50,159 bases of DNA from Natrinema versiforme JCM 10478 (GCF_000337195.1 NZ_AOID01000035.1:1-50159), one strand, 5' to 3'. Shown: positions 36,177 to 45,800, numbered from the stretch's first letter. Notes: a model not told the origin generated them from the letters alone. Program-made: numbers and translations.

Positions 36177-36428
36177 ACTCGATCACTCATACTGTGACAC
36201 ATTCTCACTATTTGGATGGGTCATAATAACTATTGTTGACAGATTTGTCCAATTCGATCGTCGATCGGTATCAATCCTTTACTCAGTACGGCCGAAGGTT
36301 GTGATTTACCTATCGAATTCCGATCGGATCTCGGCCGATCCTCGATCGGTTTTCCGCACCCGCTTGCGATCGGCGCTCTCCGTGCCGAAGTCGGTGACCT
36401 TTCCAGCGCGGACCGCCCAGTAGCGGCT

Positions 36429-37280
36429 ATGATCGACGAGACGCCGGTCTTGGACGACCACCTCCACCTCGATCCGGACCATCACCGCGGTATCGACGCC
36501 GTTCGGGACTTCGCTCGGCTGGGCGGGACCCACCTGCTCGTGGTGAACAAACCCTCCTGGCACCTCGGCGTCGAGGCCGAGTCCGGCGAGGACTTCCGCG
36601 AGGTCTTCGAACGCACCATCGACATCGTCGACGAAGCCTCGAGCGAACTCGAGGGCCGCGCGTGGCCCGTCTTGGGAGTCCATCCGGGACTCGTTTCGCG
36701 GCTGGTCGACGACCGCGACTTCGCCCCCGAGGAGGCTCGAGACCTCATGCAAGCGGGGATCGATGTCGCCGCCGAATACGTCGCTGCGGGCGAGGCGCTG
36801 GCGCTGAAATCCGGCCGGCCACACTACGAGGTCGACGACGCGGTCTGGGACGCCTCGAACGCAGTCATGCGCCGCGCGTTCGAACACGGGGCCGACCTCG
36901 AGTGTGCCGTCCAGTTGCACGCCGAAGCCAGCGAGGACATGACCGCGGTCGCAACGTGGGCCGAGGAGGCCGGCATGCCCGCCCACAAAGTCGTCAAACA
37001 CTACGCGAGCGGCCGGCTCGAGGGGCCGACGCCGAGCGTCATGTGCGACAAGGAGCGGCTCGAGACCGCCGTCGAGCGCGGCGAGCTGTTCCTGATGGAG
37101 ACCGACTACATCGACGACCCCGATCGGCCGGGCGCAGTGCTCGGTCCGAAGACGGTCCCCCGGCGGGTCCGGTGGCTCCTCGAGAACGGCCACGACGAGG
37201 CGGTCCGGAACGCCCACGTCGAGACGCCGAAGCGAGTGTACGGGATCGATACGGAGGCGACGCTCGATCGAACGGAGTAA
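36429..37280 (+). CDS. TatD-family metal-dependent hydrolase (COG1099-like)
   Basis: A 283-residue amidohydrolase-fold protein. The metal-binding 'LDDHLHLDPDHHRG' (H11, H13) is at the N-terminus. 'AWPVLGVHPGLVSRLVDD', 'ALKSGRPHYEV', 'AVQLHAEASEDM' and 'HKVVKHYASGRL' supply the further His residues; 'FLMETDYIDDPDRPGA' carries the final Asp. This matches the archaeal COG1099 branch of TatD. Bacterial TatD proteins are DNases; the archaeal branch's substrate is unknown. No strong TATA box is seen before ATG 36429. Confidence 0.82.
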   Translation: MIDETPVLDDHLHLDPDHHRGIDAVRDFARLGGTHLLVVNKPSWHLGVEAESGEDFREVFERTIDIVDEASSELEGRAWPVLGVHPGLVSRLVDDRDFAPEEARDLMQAGIDVAAEYVAAGEALALKSGRPHYEVDDAVWDASNAVMRRAFEHGADLECAVQLHAEASEDMTAVATWAEEAGMPAHKVVKHYASGRLEGPTPSVMCDKERLETAVERGELFLMETDYIDDPDRPGAVLGPKTVPRRVRWLLENGHDEAVRNAHVETPKRVYGIDTEATLDRTE

Positions 37281-37449
37281 CCACTGATTACGTTTGCTCG
37301 AGTGCGGACAGCAACGACGCTCAAGTGTACAGGAGAGTCGATAGAGTGGCTGTACGCTCCCTTGACTGGTTCTTCCGCCTCGGTTAAACATTCACTCGAG
37401 CCGTCCAGTGTAGAGAAAGGCATTTCAAGCGGCCGGTGTAGGTGTCTGT

Positions 37450-38028
37450 ATGAGCAATCCCCCGACCGAGTTCTACTCGGAGGAACGCTGGCAGAACTGG
37501 ATCGATCGCATCAAAGACGAAGACATCGATCCGGAGGACGAAGACTCGGCTCGACTCCTGCTCAACCTGCAGGACGACACGGCGATCGCGATCGCCAAGA
37601 TCGTCGCCGCCTACGACGACGGGGAACTCGGCGAGGAGGAAACGCTCGAGGAGATCAACGATGTCCGCGAGATCGTCCTGAGCGAGGTCGACATCGAGGA
37701 CGAGGAGAAACTGATCCTCGTCGACGGCGTCCAGACGAGTCTGGTCTGTGTCTTCTTCGCGGCCGAGGAGTACGTCGCCAACGGCCCGGCCGAGGAGGGC
37801 ACCGTCGGCGACTACCTCAGCGCGGCGGCCGACGCCGAAGCCGAGGAGGACTTAGACGCCGCGCTCGGCTACGCGGCGCAGGCGGGGACGCTGATCATCG
37901 ACGAGCAGGAACTCGACATGACCGTTGCCGAGGACCTCGACTACGGCCTCGTGACGGAGTGGATCAACGGCCTCGACAGCCTCCAGAGCGCGATGAGCGA
38001 CCCCGAGGTCGTCGAGGAAGACGAATAG
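37450..38028 (+). CDS. DUF2150 family archaeal protein
   Basis: The 192-residue, strongly acidic protein matches DUF2150: 'FYSEERWQNWIDRIKDEDID' at the N-terminus, 'DSARLLLNLQDDTAIAIAKI', and helical 'LILVDGVQTSLVCVFFAAEE'. It is likely an all-helical cytosolic protein. Function is unknown. A GCATTTCAAG stretch about 20-28 nt upstream supports ATG 37450 as a leaderless start. The gaps on both sides (169 and 236 bp) suggest a single-gene transcript. Confidence 0.85.
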   Translation: MSNPPTEFYSEERWQNWIDRIKDEDIDPEDEDSARLLLNLQDDTAIAIAKIVAAYDDGELGEEETLEEINDVREIVLSEVDIEDEEKLILVDGVQTSLVCVFFAAEEYVANGPAEEGTVGDYLSAAADAEAEEDLDAALGYAAQAGTLIIDEQELDMTVAEDLDYGLVTEWINGLDSLQSAMSDPEVVEEDE

Positions 38029-38264
38029 CCGCGTTCGCGGTTGCGGGTTCGCGTATTCTCAAGGCACTGTAGCTGGCACCTGAGTAGCCGCGGGTGAGCC
38101 GCCACGACCGACGGCCGCATAGGCTCCTGCCTGGATCAGCGAAACGGCATGGGACGGTCTCGTCGGTTTGCGGAGCAGCAGTGACTCGAGTGGCGACCGT
38201 TTTATCGACAACCGTCGAAACACCGAACGACAATACCTTGTATCGTCACCTGTATTGACCAGAC

Positions 38265-39602
38265 ATGACTGCAGTCGGTATCGACGCCGTCGAAATTTGG
38301 ACCGGGAACCTCAAACTCGACCTCCCCGGTACGTTCGCCCCGGAGAAGGGCGAAGACCCGGAAAAGTACACGAAGGGACTCGGCCTCAACGCCAGTTCGT
38401 TCCCCGACAGTTACGAGGACATCGTCACGATGGGCGCAAACGCCGCCCATCGGTTGATGGAACGCAAGGGCCTCGAGCCCGACGATATCGGCCGTATCGA
38501 CGTCGCGACCGAGAGCGCGTTCGACAACTCCAAGCCGGTTTCGACGTACGTCGCTGGCTGTCTCGAGCAGGTCTACGAGTCGGACTTCCACCACGCGAAC
38601 AAGGGCGAACGGAAGTTCGCCTGTATCGCGGGGACCCAGAGCTTAGACGACGCGTACAACTGGATCCGCGCGGGCCGCAATCGCGGCCGCTCGGCGCTGG
38701 TCATCGCGACCGACACCGCACTGTACGCCCGCGGTGACGACGGCGAGGCGACCCAGGGTGCCGGTGCCGTCGCGATGCTGATCAGCGAGGACCCGAACCT
38801 GGTCGAACTCTCCGCCGAACAGGGTTACGGCTCGGCCGACGAGACGGACTTCCTCAAGCCCAACCAGCAGTTTCCGAGCGTCGACGGCAAACGCTCCGTG
38901 CAGGTCTACCTCGCGCGGATGCGCGAAGCCCTCGAGGACTACGAGAGCGTCGCGGGCGAGGTCCATCCCGACGACCTCGTCTTCGCTCCGTTCCACACGC
39001 CGTTCCCGGGCATGGTCCGGAAGGCCGCCCTGCTCGCCTACCGCCACATCACCCGCAACACGGAGTTCGAGGACGAACTGGCGGAAGAGATCGGTCGCCA
39101 ACCCCGCCCCGAGGCGTTCGACTCGGACGAGGAGTACCGCGACGCCCTCCGGGAGTATATGGACCTCCTCAAGGACACCGAGCAGTACGCCGAGTGGTAC
39201 GACACGACGATCGACCCGACGCTGACGATCGCTCGGGAGGTCGGCAACTGGTACACCGGCTCCGTCCACGTCGCCCGCGCGAGCGCGCTCAAACACGCCC
39301 TCGAGCAGGACCGCGAGATGACCGGCGAGCAACTGCTCGTCGGCTCCTACGGCAGCGGCGCGCAGGCCGAGATCCACTCCGAGACGGTTCGGGAGGGCTG
39401 GGCCGAGGAGATCGAGGCCCTGAACGTCGACGAACAGCTCGCCGAGCGCTACGAGATGTCGTGGGACGACTACGAGGAGATCCACGACGCCCACAACCAC
39501 GAGATGGATGTCGATGTCGAGGAGTTCACGACGCCGAGCGAGGAGTTCGTCTTCGACGGCTGGGGCCGCATGGGCGAGCGGAAGTATCGATACGTCGAGT
39601 AG
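38265..39602 (+). CDS. hmgB: Hydroxymethylglutaryl-CoA synthase
   Basis: A 445-residue thiolase-fold enzyme joining acetyl-CoA and acetoacetyl-CoA to HMG-CoA, the entry to the mevalonate pathway for archaeal isoprenoid lipids. Catalytic residues are E83 ('VATESAFDNSK'), C120 ('FACIAGTQSLDDA') and H244 ('APFHTPFPGMV'). 'GNWYTGSVHVARASALKHAL' and 'QLLVGSYGSGAQAEIHSETV' complete the motifs. The acidic C-terminus ends 'MGERKYRYVE'. The last 35 bp and the following T-rich tract are repeated 99 bp further on. A CGTTTTATCG box near 38196-38205 and a CAATACCTTG near 38230 are promoter candidates. Confidence 0.95.
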   Translation: MTAVGIDAVEIWTGNLKLDLPGTFAPEKGEDPEKYTKGLGLNASSFPDSYEDIVTMGANAAHRLMERKGLEPDDIGRIDVATESAFDNSKPVSTYVAGCLEQVYESDFHHANKGERKFACIAGTQSLDDAYNWIRAGRNRGRSALVIATDTALYARGDDGEATQGAGAVAMLISEDPNLVELSAEQGYGSADETDFLKPNQQFPSVDGKRSVQVYLARMREALEDYESVAGEVHPDDLVFAPFHTPFPGMVRKAALLAYRHITRNTEFEDELAEEIGRQPRPEAFDSDEEYRDALREYMDLLKDTEQYAEWYDTTIDPTLTIAREVGNWYTGSVHVARASALKHALEQDREMTGEQLLVGSYGSGAQAEIHSETVREGWAEEIEALNVDEQLAERYEMSWDDYEEIHDAHNHEMDVDVEEFTTPSEEFVFDGWGRMGERKYRYVE

Positions 39603-39637
39603 CGGTTTTTTAGCGTAGATTTTTGCGAGCGAGCGCG
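39568..39637 (+). repeat. Copy 1 of a tandem duplication of the hmgB 3' end
   Basis: It runs from the last eleven codons of hmgB through the stop and T-rich tract to GCGAGCGAGCGCG. It pairs with copy 2 at 39667-39735, offset 99 bp. TTTTTT at 39605-39610 and TTTTT near 39620-39624 likely terminate hmgB transcription. Confidence 0.85.
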
Positions 39638-39666
39638 AAAGCGCGAGCGAGGAAAAAGGTACGTCG

Positions 39667-39735
39667 GCATGGACGAGCGGAAGTACCGGTACGTGGAGTA
39701 GCGGTTTTTGGTGGGGATTTTTGCGAGCGAGCGCG
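39667..39735 (+). repeat. Copy 2 of the hmgB 3' end duplication (orphan tail)
   Basis: This copy encodes 'MDERKYRYVE' plus a stop, against 'MGERKYRYVE' in the gene. Of the four base differences in the coding part, three are silent (TAT/TAC, CGA/CGG, GTC/GTG) and one changes Gly to Asp. The T-rich tract and the GCGAGCGAGCGCG end are also repeated. Silent divergence points to an origin in a functioning homologue. Confidence 0.85.
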
Positions 39736-39851
39736 CCTGCATGAGCGCGTGAACTGTCTCTGAGACCCGTCTCTCGAGCTCCCGCCAGGACCGATCTCGC
39801 AGCGGGAATCGTTGCAGTGGACTAATCTATCGGGACGTTGCAGCCGGACGT

Positions 39852-40958
39852 ATGGCAGATCGCCCCGAGCCGCCGGCATGGGCCGTCGAACAACCCGTCC
39901 TGACCGCGCTCGCGCTGGTCGCTGTCTTCCTCGGGCTGCTCATCATCCTGCCGTACCTGCAGTACGTCCTCTTCGGGGTCGTCCTCGCGTACATCCTGTT
40001 GCCGCTCCAGCAGCGTCTCGAGCGGTACGTCCGGCCGATGATCGCGGCCTCGATCACGATCGTGGTCGCGGTGATTGCCATCTTACTCCCGATCGTCTAC
40101 ATCCTCAGCGTCGCGCTCCGCCAGACGAGCCAGCTCGTGACCGCGGTCCGGAACGGGGATGTCGACCTCGAGATGATCGAGTCGATGGTCGCCGAAACGG
40201 GGTACAACGTCGATTTGACGGCTCTTTACGAATCGTATCAGGGCACGATTACGGGCGGGGTACAGGGGCTGGCAACCGGTGCGCTGGACGTCGTCGGCGG
40301 GCTGCCGGGGATCGCGATCGGGCTGACGATCACGCTGTTCGTCTGTTTCGCACTGTTGCGCGACGGCGACCGGCTGGTCGACTGGCTGTATCGGGTCGTC
40401 CCGATCGACGACGATGTCCAGCGGGAACTGTTCGAGGAACTGGACCGGCTCATGCAGGCGTCGGTCATCAGCAACGTCCTCGTCGCGGCGATTCAGGCCG
40501 TGATGCTGGGCGCTGGGCTCGCGATACTGGGGATCCCCGCAGTCGTGTTGCTCACCGTCCTCACGTTCCTGCTCACGCTTCTACCACTCGTCGGCGCGTT
40601 CGGCGTCTGGCTCCCCGTTTCGATCTATCTCCTTGCGACGGGACGAACCGTCGCCGCGGCCGCGCTCGCGGTCTACGGCCTCCTTGTCACCCTCTCGGAT
40701 ACTTATCTCCGGCCCGCGCTCATCGGCCGGACCGGCGCGATCAACTCCGCGATCATCGTCGTGGGCATCTTCGGCGGGCTCCTCACGTTCGGCGCGGTCG
40801 GCCTGTTCATCGGCCCCGTCGTCCTCGGCGGCTCGAAGGTCGTCCTCGACATCTTCGCTCGAGAGCGGACCGGCGGATCGGCGGCCGAGACGGGGTCGGA
40901 GCCCCCTACCGAGGACGCAGCCGCCGGGTCCGGAGCGACGGCCGACGGCGACGGCTGA
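39852..40958 (+). CDS. AI-2E family (PerM/TqsA-like) transporter
   Basis: A 368-residue membrane protein of the AI-2E/PerM superfamily. Helices 1-3 lie at residues ~15-90 ('IILPYLQYVLFGVVLAYILL'), then a soluble segment to ~150. 'IAIGLTITLFVCFALLRDGD' follows, and the C-terminal helix bundle contains 'LTLLPLVGAFGVWLPVSIYL' and 'DTYLRPALIGRTGAINSAII', the family's conserved core. Members have been tied to quorum-signal export, Na+/H+ exchange and permease functions; the substrate here is unknown. The tail is Ala/Gly/Glu-rich. ACTAATCTATCG near 39820-39830 supports ATG 39852. Confidence 0.87.
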   Translation: MADRPEPPAWAVEQPVLTALALVAVFLGLLIILPYLQYVLFGVVLAYILLPLQQRLERYVRPMIAASITIVVAVIAILLPIVYILSVALRQTSQLVTAVRNGDVDLEMIESMVAETGYNVDLTALYESYQGTITGGVQGLATGALDVVGGLPGIAIGLTITLFVCFALLRDGDRLVDWLYRVVPIDDDVQRELFEELDRLMQASVISNVLVAAIQAVMLGAGLAILGIPAVVLLTVLTFLLTLLPLVGAFGVWLPVSIYLLATGRTVAAAALAVYGLLVTLSDTYLRPALIGRTGAINSAIIVVGIFGGLLTFGAVGLFIGPVVLGGSKVVLDIFARERTGGSAAETGSEPPTEDAAAGSGATADGDG

Positions 40959-40977
40959 TGGCCCGTTCGCCGATCGA

Positions 40978-41684
40978 TCAGTCGCCTTTCCAGTCGCCCG
41001 ACTCGACCCCGTGTATCTCGCCTTTCGCCTCCCGCTCGTTCGGCCACAGCCCGATCGCGAACACGGCCGCGAAGAACAGGGCGAGGGCGGCCGCGACGAG
41101 CGCGCCGTGGATACCCGGCAGTTCGGCGGCCTCAGTCCACTGCTGTTCCGGGGTGAACAGCGTGACCTTGAACCCCAGCCGACGCCGGCCACCGCGAAGA
41201 GGAGGCCATAAACCCGACGGATTCGGCGTGAGAGCGCCTCCCGAGTCGAGACCTTGAACGTGGGGTATCGGAGGTCGTCGCTCAACTCCTCGCGCCAGGC
41301 CGAGTGTTCGACCCCGGTCGGCTCCAAGGCGTTCGCGAACACGTTTTCCTGAACGAACCGGACGCGGGCGCGCCAGTGGTCGTAAAACCGGTAGCGTCGC
41401 ACCTCGAAGAACAGGAAGATCGACAGGACGAAGATCCCGATCAGGAGCAGGAAGGCGGGCATGTTCCGACTCGAGAAGACGAGCGAGAGCACGGCGGCGA
41501 GCAGCGTGATCGCCCAGTCGGTCGTTCGGTCGATCCGGTCCTGTGCGCTGTTGGCCTGACTGACCTCGCCGCGGTAGAAGTGCGGCAGGACGTCGAGCAG
41601 GAATTCGGATTCGTTCGCGACCGCCGCGCCGATCTCCTGGTCGTCGCGGTCGAGCGGACCGTCCCCGTCGTCGCTGTCGGTCAT
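40978..41684 (-). pseudogene. DUF2270 membrane protein, interrupted by a frameshift
   Basis: The DUF2270 family reads in two frames. From ATG 41684, frame A covers '[20 protein letters not shown]', the membrane helices and 'RRIRRVYGLLFAVAGVGW'. Then frame B takes over with 'GFKVTLFTPEQQWTEAAELP' and the last helix, ending at TGA 40978-40980. The break is in a GGGG run (minus strand; 41173-41176): one extra G gives W-G-F (TGG GGG TTC). The restored gene is 708 bp, 235 residues, normal for the family. Function of DUF2270 is unknown. The rest is undamaged, so the change is recent or a sequencing error. Confidence 0.9.
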
Positions 41685-41898
41685 GGGACCCCTCGACATC
41701 ACCGCCGGGTATAGTCGCGCGTGTGGCGACTGCAGGGGTCGGAACCGCGACCGTGGCTGTGGCTACCGGTCGGTCACGCCAAACGGGTGCGTTCATTACC
41801 CCCTACCCGCTAGAGGCCAGTATCGTGTCTCGGATCGAACGCTGCGATCGGCGCGGGTGGGGCGCGAACGGTTCGATCGATCGAGACCACGCTTAGTC

Positions 41899-43236
41899 AT
41901 GCACGGATCACACGCCACGGGGAGCCCGTACGCTCCCCACACGGAGGAGGACCGCACGGCGATGCTCGAGGCGGTCGACGCGGACACTGTCGAGGACCTC
42001 TTCGACATTCCCGCCGACGTCCGGTTCGAGGACGGTTTCGATATCGACGCGCGAACGGAGCGGGAGACGCGGCGGCTGGTTCGCTCGGTGCTCGGTCGCA
42101 ACGACGACCTGACCGAACTGCTCGGGCGCGGCCACTACGGCTACTACATCCCGTCGCTGGTCGACCATCTCGCGGACCGCTCGGAGTTTCTCACGTCTTA
42201 CACGCAGTACCAACCCGAGATCTCGCAGGGGTTCCTGCAGGCCCTGTTCGAGTACCAATCGCTGCTGGTCGAACTGACCGGCCTCGAGGTCGCGAACTGC
42301 TCGATGTACGACGCGGCGACGGCACTCGGCGAGGCCGCGACGCTGGCCGACCGCATCCGCGACACCACTGGCCACCGCGTGCTTGTCCCCGAACGCCTGC
42401 GCGCGGAACGGCAAAGCACCCTCGAGAACTACGTCGCCGGCACCGACCTCGCCGTCGAGACCTATCCGGTCGAGGACGGCAACGTCGATCTCGCGGCGCT
42501 CGAGGAAACGATCGACGAGGAGGTCGTCATGCTCTACGCCGAGAACCCCACGGTACGCGGGACGATCGAGGAGCACCTCGATGCGGTCGGCGACCTCGCC
42601 AACGACAACGACGCGCTCTTCGTCCTCGGCTCGGACCCGATCGCGCTCTCCGTGTTGCAGCGTCCTGCCGATGTCGGTGCCGATGTCGTCATCGGCGACG
42701 CGAGCGTGCTCGGCCTCCCGACGAGCTACGGGATGGGGCTAGGCCTGTTCGCGACGCGAGAGGACTACCTTCGGCAGGTTCCCGGCCGACTGGTCGGGGC
42801 CAGCGAGGACGCGACCGACCGCCGGGCGTTCACGCTCACCCTGCAGACCCGCGAACAGCACATCCGCCGGGAACGGGCGACGAGTAACATCTGTACGAAT
42901 CAGGCGTGGGTCGCGCTCCGGACTGCGATGCACGCCGCCGTCCTCGGCCCGAGCGGCATGGTCGACCTCGCGGAGCGCGACGTGCGGCGAGCGCGGGACC
43001 TCGCGGCCCGCCTCGACGGCATCGTCGGCGTGAAAGCGCCGGTCCACGATCGGCACCACCTCCGGGAGTTCGTCGCCCGCGTCGACCAGCCCGCGACGGC
43101 CGTCGCCGAGGACCTCGAGCGACGCGGCTTCGCGGTCCACGTCCTCGGGGACCACGAGATTCAAGTCTGCGTCGCCGGCGTCTCCGACGACCGAATCGAT
43201 CGATTCGCCGAGGCCTTCGCGGAGGTGGCGCGATGA
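41899..43236 (+). CDS. gcvPA: Glycine dehydrogenase (decarboxylating) subunit 1
   Basis: The 445-residue N-terminal half of the P protein, encoded separately as in archaea and many bacteria. '[19 protein letters not shown]' is the standard opening; '[20 protein letters not shown]' with '[20 protein letters not shown]' is strongly conserved. '[20 protein letters not shown]' and '[19 protein letters not shown]' follow. It lacks the PLP lysine, which is on GcvPB. ATG 41899 is chosen by homology; the frame to 41683 overlaps the divergent DUF2270 start. Its TGA overlaps the gcvPB ATG by 4 bp. Confidence 0.95.
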   Translation: MHGSHATGSPYAPHTEEDRTAMLEAVDADTVEDLFDIPADVRFEDGFDIDARTERETRRLVRSVLGRNDDLTELLGRGHYGYYIPSLVDHLADRSEFLTSYTQYQPEISQGFLQALFEYQSLLVELTGLEVANCSMYDAATALGEAATLADRIRDTTGHRVLVPERLRAERQSTLENYVAGTDLAVETYPVEDGNVDLAALEETIDEEVVMLYAENPTVRGTIEEHLDAVGDLANDNDALFVLGSDPIALSVLQRPADVGADVVIGDASVLGLPTSYGMGLGLFATREDYLRQVPGRLVGASEDATDRRAFTLTLQTREQHIRRERATSNICTNQAWVALRTAMHAAVLGPSGMVDLAERDVRRARDLAARLDGIVGVKAPVHDRHHLREFVARVDQPATAVAEDLERRGFAVHVLGDHEIQVCVAGVSDDRIDRFAEAFAEVAR

Positions 43237-44753
43237 GCGACGACCGACCCGTCGGCGAGGCGAATTCGCGCTACGATCAGGCCAGATACATCGAGAACGG
43301 CGAGTACGAACCGCTGCTCTCGGCAAAGGATCTGACGCGAGTCGAGATCGGCGGCGGTAGCGGTGACGGTGGCGACGAGAGCGATGGCACCGGCAGCGAC
43401 GCCTCGCCGCTCCCCGACGACCTCACCCGCGACTCCCTCGAGCTTCCGGAACTCTCCGAACCCGAACTGGCCCGCCACTACACGCGGCTCTCCCAGATGA
43501 TCTACGGGATCGACAGCGGGCCGTACCCGCTGGGATCGTGTACGATGAAGTACAACCCGAAGTTCACCGAGGACGTGGCGGCGCTGCCCTCGGCCGCCGT
43601 CCACCCCGACCGGTCCGAGGGATCAGTTCAGGGCACTCTCGAGTTGCTGTACCGGCTGCAGGACTATCTGGGTCGGATCGGTGGGATGGACGCGGTGACG
43701 CTCCAGCCGCCCGCCGGCGCGGCCGGCGAGTTCGTCGGCATCCGCGTCGCCGCGGCCTACCACGAGCACAACGGCGAGGGCCACCGCGACGAGGTCATCG
43801 TCCCCGAGAGCGCCCACGGGACCAACTTTGCCAGCGCCGCGTTGGGCGGCTACGACGTCGTCTCCCTACCAAGCGACGACGAGGGGCGGGTCGATCTCGA
43901 GGCACTCGAGGCCGCCCTCAGCGAGAATACCGCGGCGCTCATGCTGACCAACCCGAACACGCTCGGCCTGTTCGAGCGCGACATCACCGAGATCGCCGAG
44001 ATGGTCCACGACGTCGGCGGCTTGCTCTACTACGACGGCGCGAACCTGAACGCCCTGCTCGGCCGCGCTCGGCCGGGCGATATGGGCTTCGACGTGATGC
44101 ACTACAACGTCCACAAGACGTTCGCGACGCCCCACGGCGGCGGCGGGCCGGGCGCGGGGCCGGTCGGCGTCGTCGACGACCTCGCCCCGTTCCTGCCCAC
44201 GCCTCGAGTCAGGGAGCGCGACGAAGGATCGAAGTCCAGCGATCCAGTCTACGAACGCTTCGAGCCCGAACACACCATCGGCAAGGTCCACGGATTCGAC
44301 GGCAACTGGCTGGTGCTGGTCAAGGCCTTCGCCTACATTGCGCGCCTCGGCGACGAGGGGCTGGCGGACGCGAGCGCCTCCGCGGTGCTCAACGCGAACT
44401 ACCTCGCCGAGCAGGTCGAGTACGACGTGCCGTACGGCCCGTTCCACCACGAGTTCGTCGCCAGCGCCGGCGGGCAGGACGCGGCCGACGTGGCAAAGCG
44501 GATGCTCGATTACGGGGTCCATCCGCCCACGACCAAGTGGCCCGAGATCGTCCCCGAGGCGCTGATGACCGAACCCACCGAGGTCGAGAGCAAGGCCACG
44601 CTCGACCGGCTCGCCGCCGCGTTCAACGCCGTCGCCGGCGAGGAGACGGAAACGCTCGAGCACGCGCCCGAACGGACCACCGCACGCCGGATCGATCAGA
44701 CGAGCGCCGCGCGGACCCCGCAGCTGTCGTGGCAAGCACTCGAGGACGAGTGA
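43233..44753 (+). CDS. gcvPB: Glycine dehydrogenase (decarboxylating) subunit 2
   Basis: The 506-residue C-terminal half of the P protein holds the PLP site: '[20 protein letters not shown]' with K295. '[14 protein letters not shown]' and '[20 protein letters not shown]' are the other hallmarks. An acidic Gly/Ser-rich insertion at residues ~40-60 is typical of haloarchaea. Together with GcvPA it decarboxylates glycine and passes the aminomethyl group to GcvH. The coupled ATGA start and the 15-bp gap to the next gene make this a probable three-gene transcript. Confidence 0.95.
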   Translation: MSDDRPVGEANSRYDQARYIENGEYEPLLSAKDLTRVEIGGGSGDGGDESDGTGSDASPLPDDLTRDSLELPELSEPELARHYTRLSQMIYGIDSGPYPLGSCTMKYNPKFTEDVAALPSAAVHPDRSEGSVQGTLELLYRLQDYLGRIGGMDAVTLQPPAGAAGEFVGIRVAAAYHEHNGEGHRDEVIVPESAHGTNFASAALGGYDVVSLPSDDEGRVDLEALEAALSENTAALMLTNPNTLGLFERDITEIAEMVHDVGGLLYYDGANLNALLGRARPGDMGFDVMHYNVHKTFATPHGGGGPGAGPVGVVDDLAPFLPTPRVRERDEGSKSSDPVYERFEPEHTIGKVHGFDGNWLVLVKAFAYIARLGDEGLADASASAVLNANYLAEQVEYDVPYGPFHHEFVASAGGQDAADVAKRMLDYGVHPPTTKWPEIVPEALMTEPTEVESKATLDRLAAAFNAVAGEETETLEHAPERTTARRIDQTSAARTPQLSWQALEDE

Positions 44754-44768
44754 CCGATCTGTCGTGAG

Positions 44769-45800
44769 ATGACAACCGAGTCGTCGTTCCGCGCGGACTA
44801 CTGCGAGTCCGCCGCCGAGGAATACGCGATCGAACAGACCGTTGGAAACCGATTCTTGCGGGAGTACACCGACCTGACGCCGATGGCGGGCCCGAAAGCG
44901 GCCGCGATCGACGCGCTGGCCGAACGGGACGGTGCGGAGTCGTATCTCCTCGTCGAATGCAAGCGGAAGTACTCCTTTCGGGGGATCGGGCAGCTACTGC
45001 TGTACGACTACCTGTTTCGCCGCGACCGTGCGGCCGTCCGTCGCGCGTTCGCGGAGCGGGAGCGACCGTGGGACTCGAAACGCGCCGTCAGCGGCTTCGA
45101 AGCCCACGTTGCGGCGGACGGCGGCGATCGCCACCGGTATTATCCGAAGCCGGAAATCGCGACGGTGGATCGCCGACTCGTTCTCGGCGACCGCCCGTCC
45201 CACGGCTCGCTGCTCGTCGCCGCCTGCGATACTGACATCGATGTCTGCTGTGAGTCGTCCGATTGGTGGCCGATGACCGGCGAGGCGTTCGATCGAACGG
45301 TCGACCCAACCCCGGATATTGAGGCCTGTCTGTCCGAACTCAAGGGACGGCCAAAACTCGAGACGCCCGCCGAGGAAATCGTCGCGTGGAAGTTTCTAAC
45401 CGGTCCGCACGCACCGCCGGCGGTGAGAGCGAGCGAACGGGTTCGAGAGGTTCCCGTCGGAACGCGAATCTTCGGCGACGAAGCGGGGCGGTATCGCGCG
45501 GACCTCGTCGTGTATATCCCGGCTCGACGGACGTTTTACGTCGTCGAAGTGAAGTCCGAACCGGACGTGAGCGGCTTTCAGACGGCGCTCGGGCAGGCGG
45601 TTAGCTACGCGGCGCTGTTCAGACACGACTGGGGTCTCCCCGTCGATCGGGTCGTTCCCGTCGTCGCGATGGACACCGCGCCGGTACTAGCGAAAGCGTA
45701 CCGCGACGATCGGTACGGGACCTACAATGAGATGGTAGAACGCGCCGCGGAGACGACCGACGAAGCGGCGATCTGGTTCGAACGCTCGCTCGCGGTGTAA
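44769..45800 (+). CDS. Uncharacterised protein with two tandem PD-(D/E)XK-like cores
   Basis: I do not recognise a named family for this 343-residue protein. It contains two similar segments. The first has D48, then 'SYLLVECKRKYSFRGIGQLL' with E63 and K65, ending 'LLLYDYLFRRD'. The second has D245 ('RYRADLVVYIPARRTFYVVE'), E260 and K262, then 'QTALGQAVSYAALFRHD'. In both, D to E is 15 residues and E-x-K follows, with a later G-x-x-Q/G-Q and Y-x-x-L-F-R-x-D. That is the restriction-endonuclease-like PD-(D/E)XK pattern, seen twice, so an internal duplication is likely. Two Cys (C160, C161) and a Trp pair lie between. It starts 15 bp after gcvPB and may be co-transcribed. Substrate and role are unknown. 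Confidence 0.75.
   Translation: MTTESSFRADYCESAAEEYAIEQTVGNRFLREYTDLTPMAGPKAAAIDALAERDGAESYLLVECKRKYSFRGIGQLLLYDYLFRRDRAAVRRAFAERERPWDSKRAVSGFEAHVAADGGDRHRYYPKPEIATVDRRLVLGDRPSHGSLLVAACDTDIDVCCESSDWWPMTGEAFDRTVDPTPDIEACLSELKGRPKLETPAEEIVAWKFLTGPHAPPAVRASERVREVPVGTRIFGDEAGRYRADLVVYIPARRTFYVVEVKSEPDVSGFQTALGQAVSYAALFRHDWGLPVDRVVPVVAMDTAPVLAKAYRDDRYGTYNEMVERAAETTDEAAIWFERSLAV

Noticed and set aside
36429-37280. Annotation as a DNase (TatD)
   Set aside because: The fold is TatD-like, but the archaeal branch has no proven DNase activity, so a neutral hydrolase name was kept.
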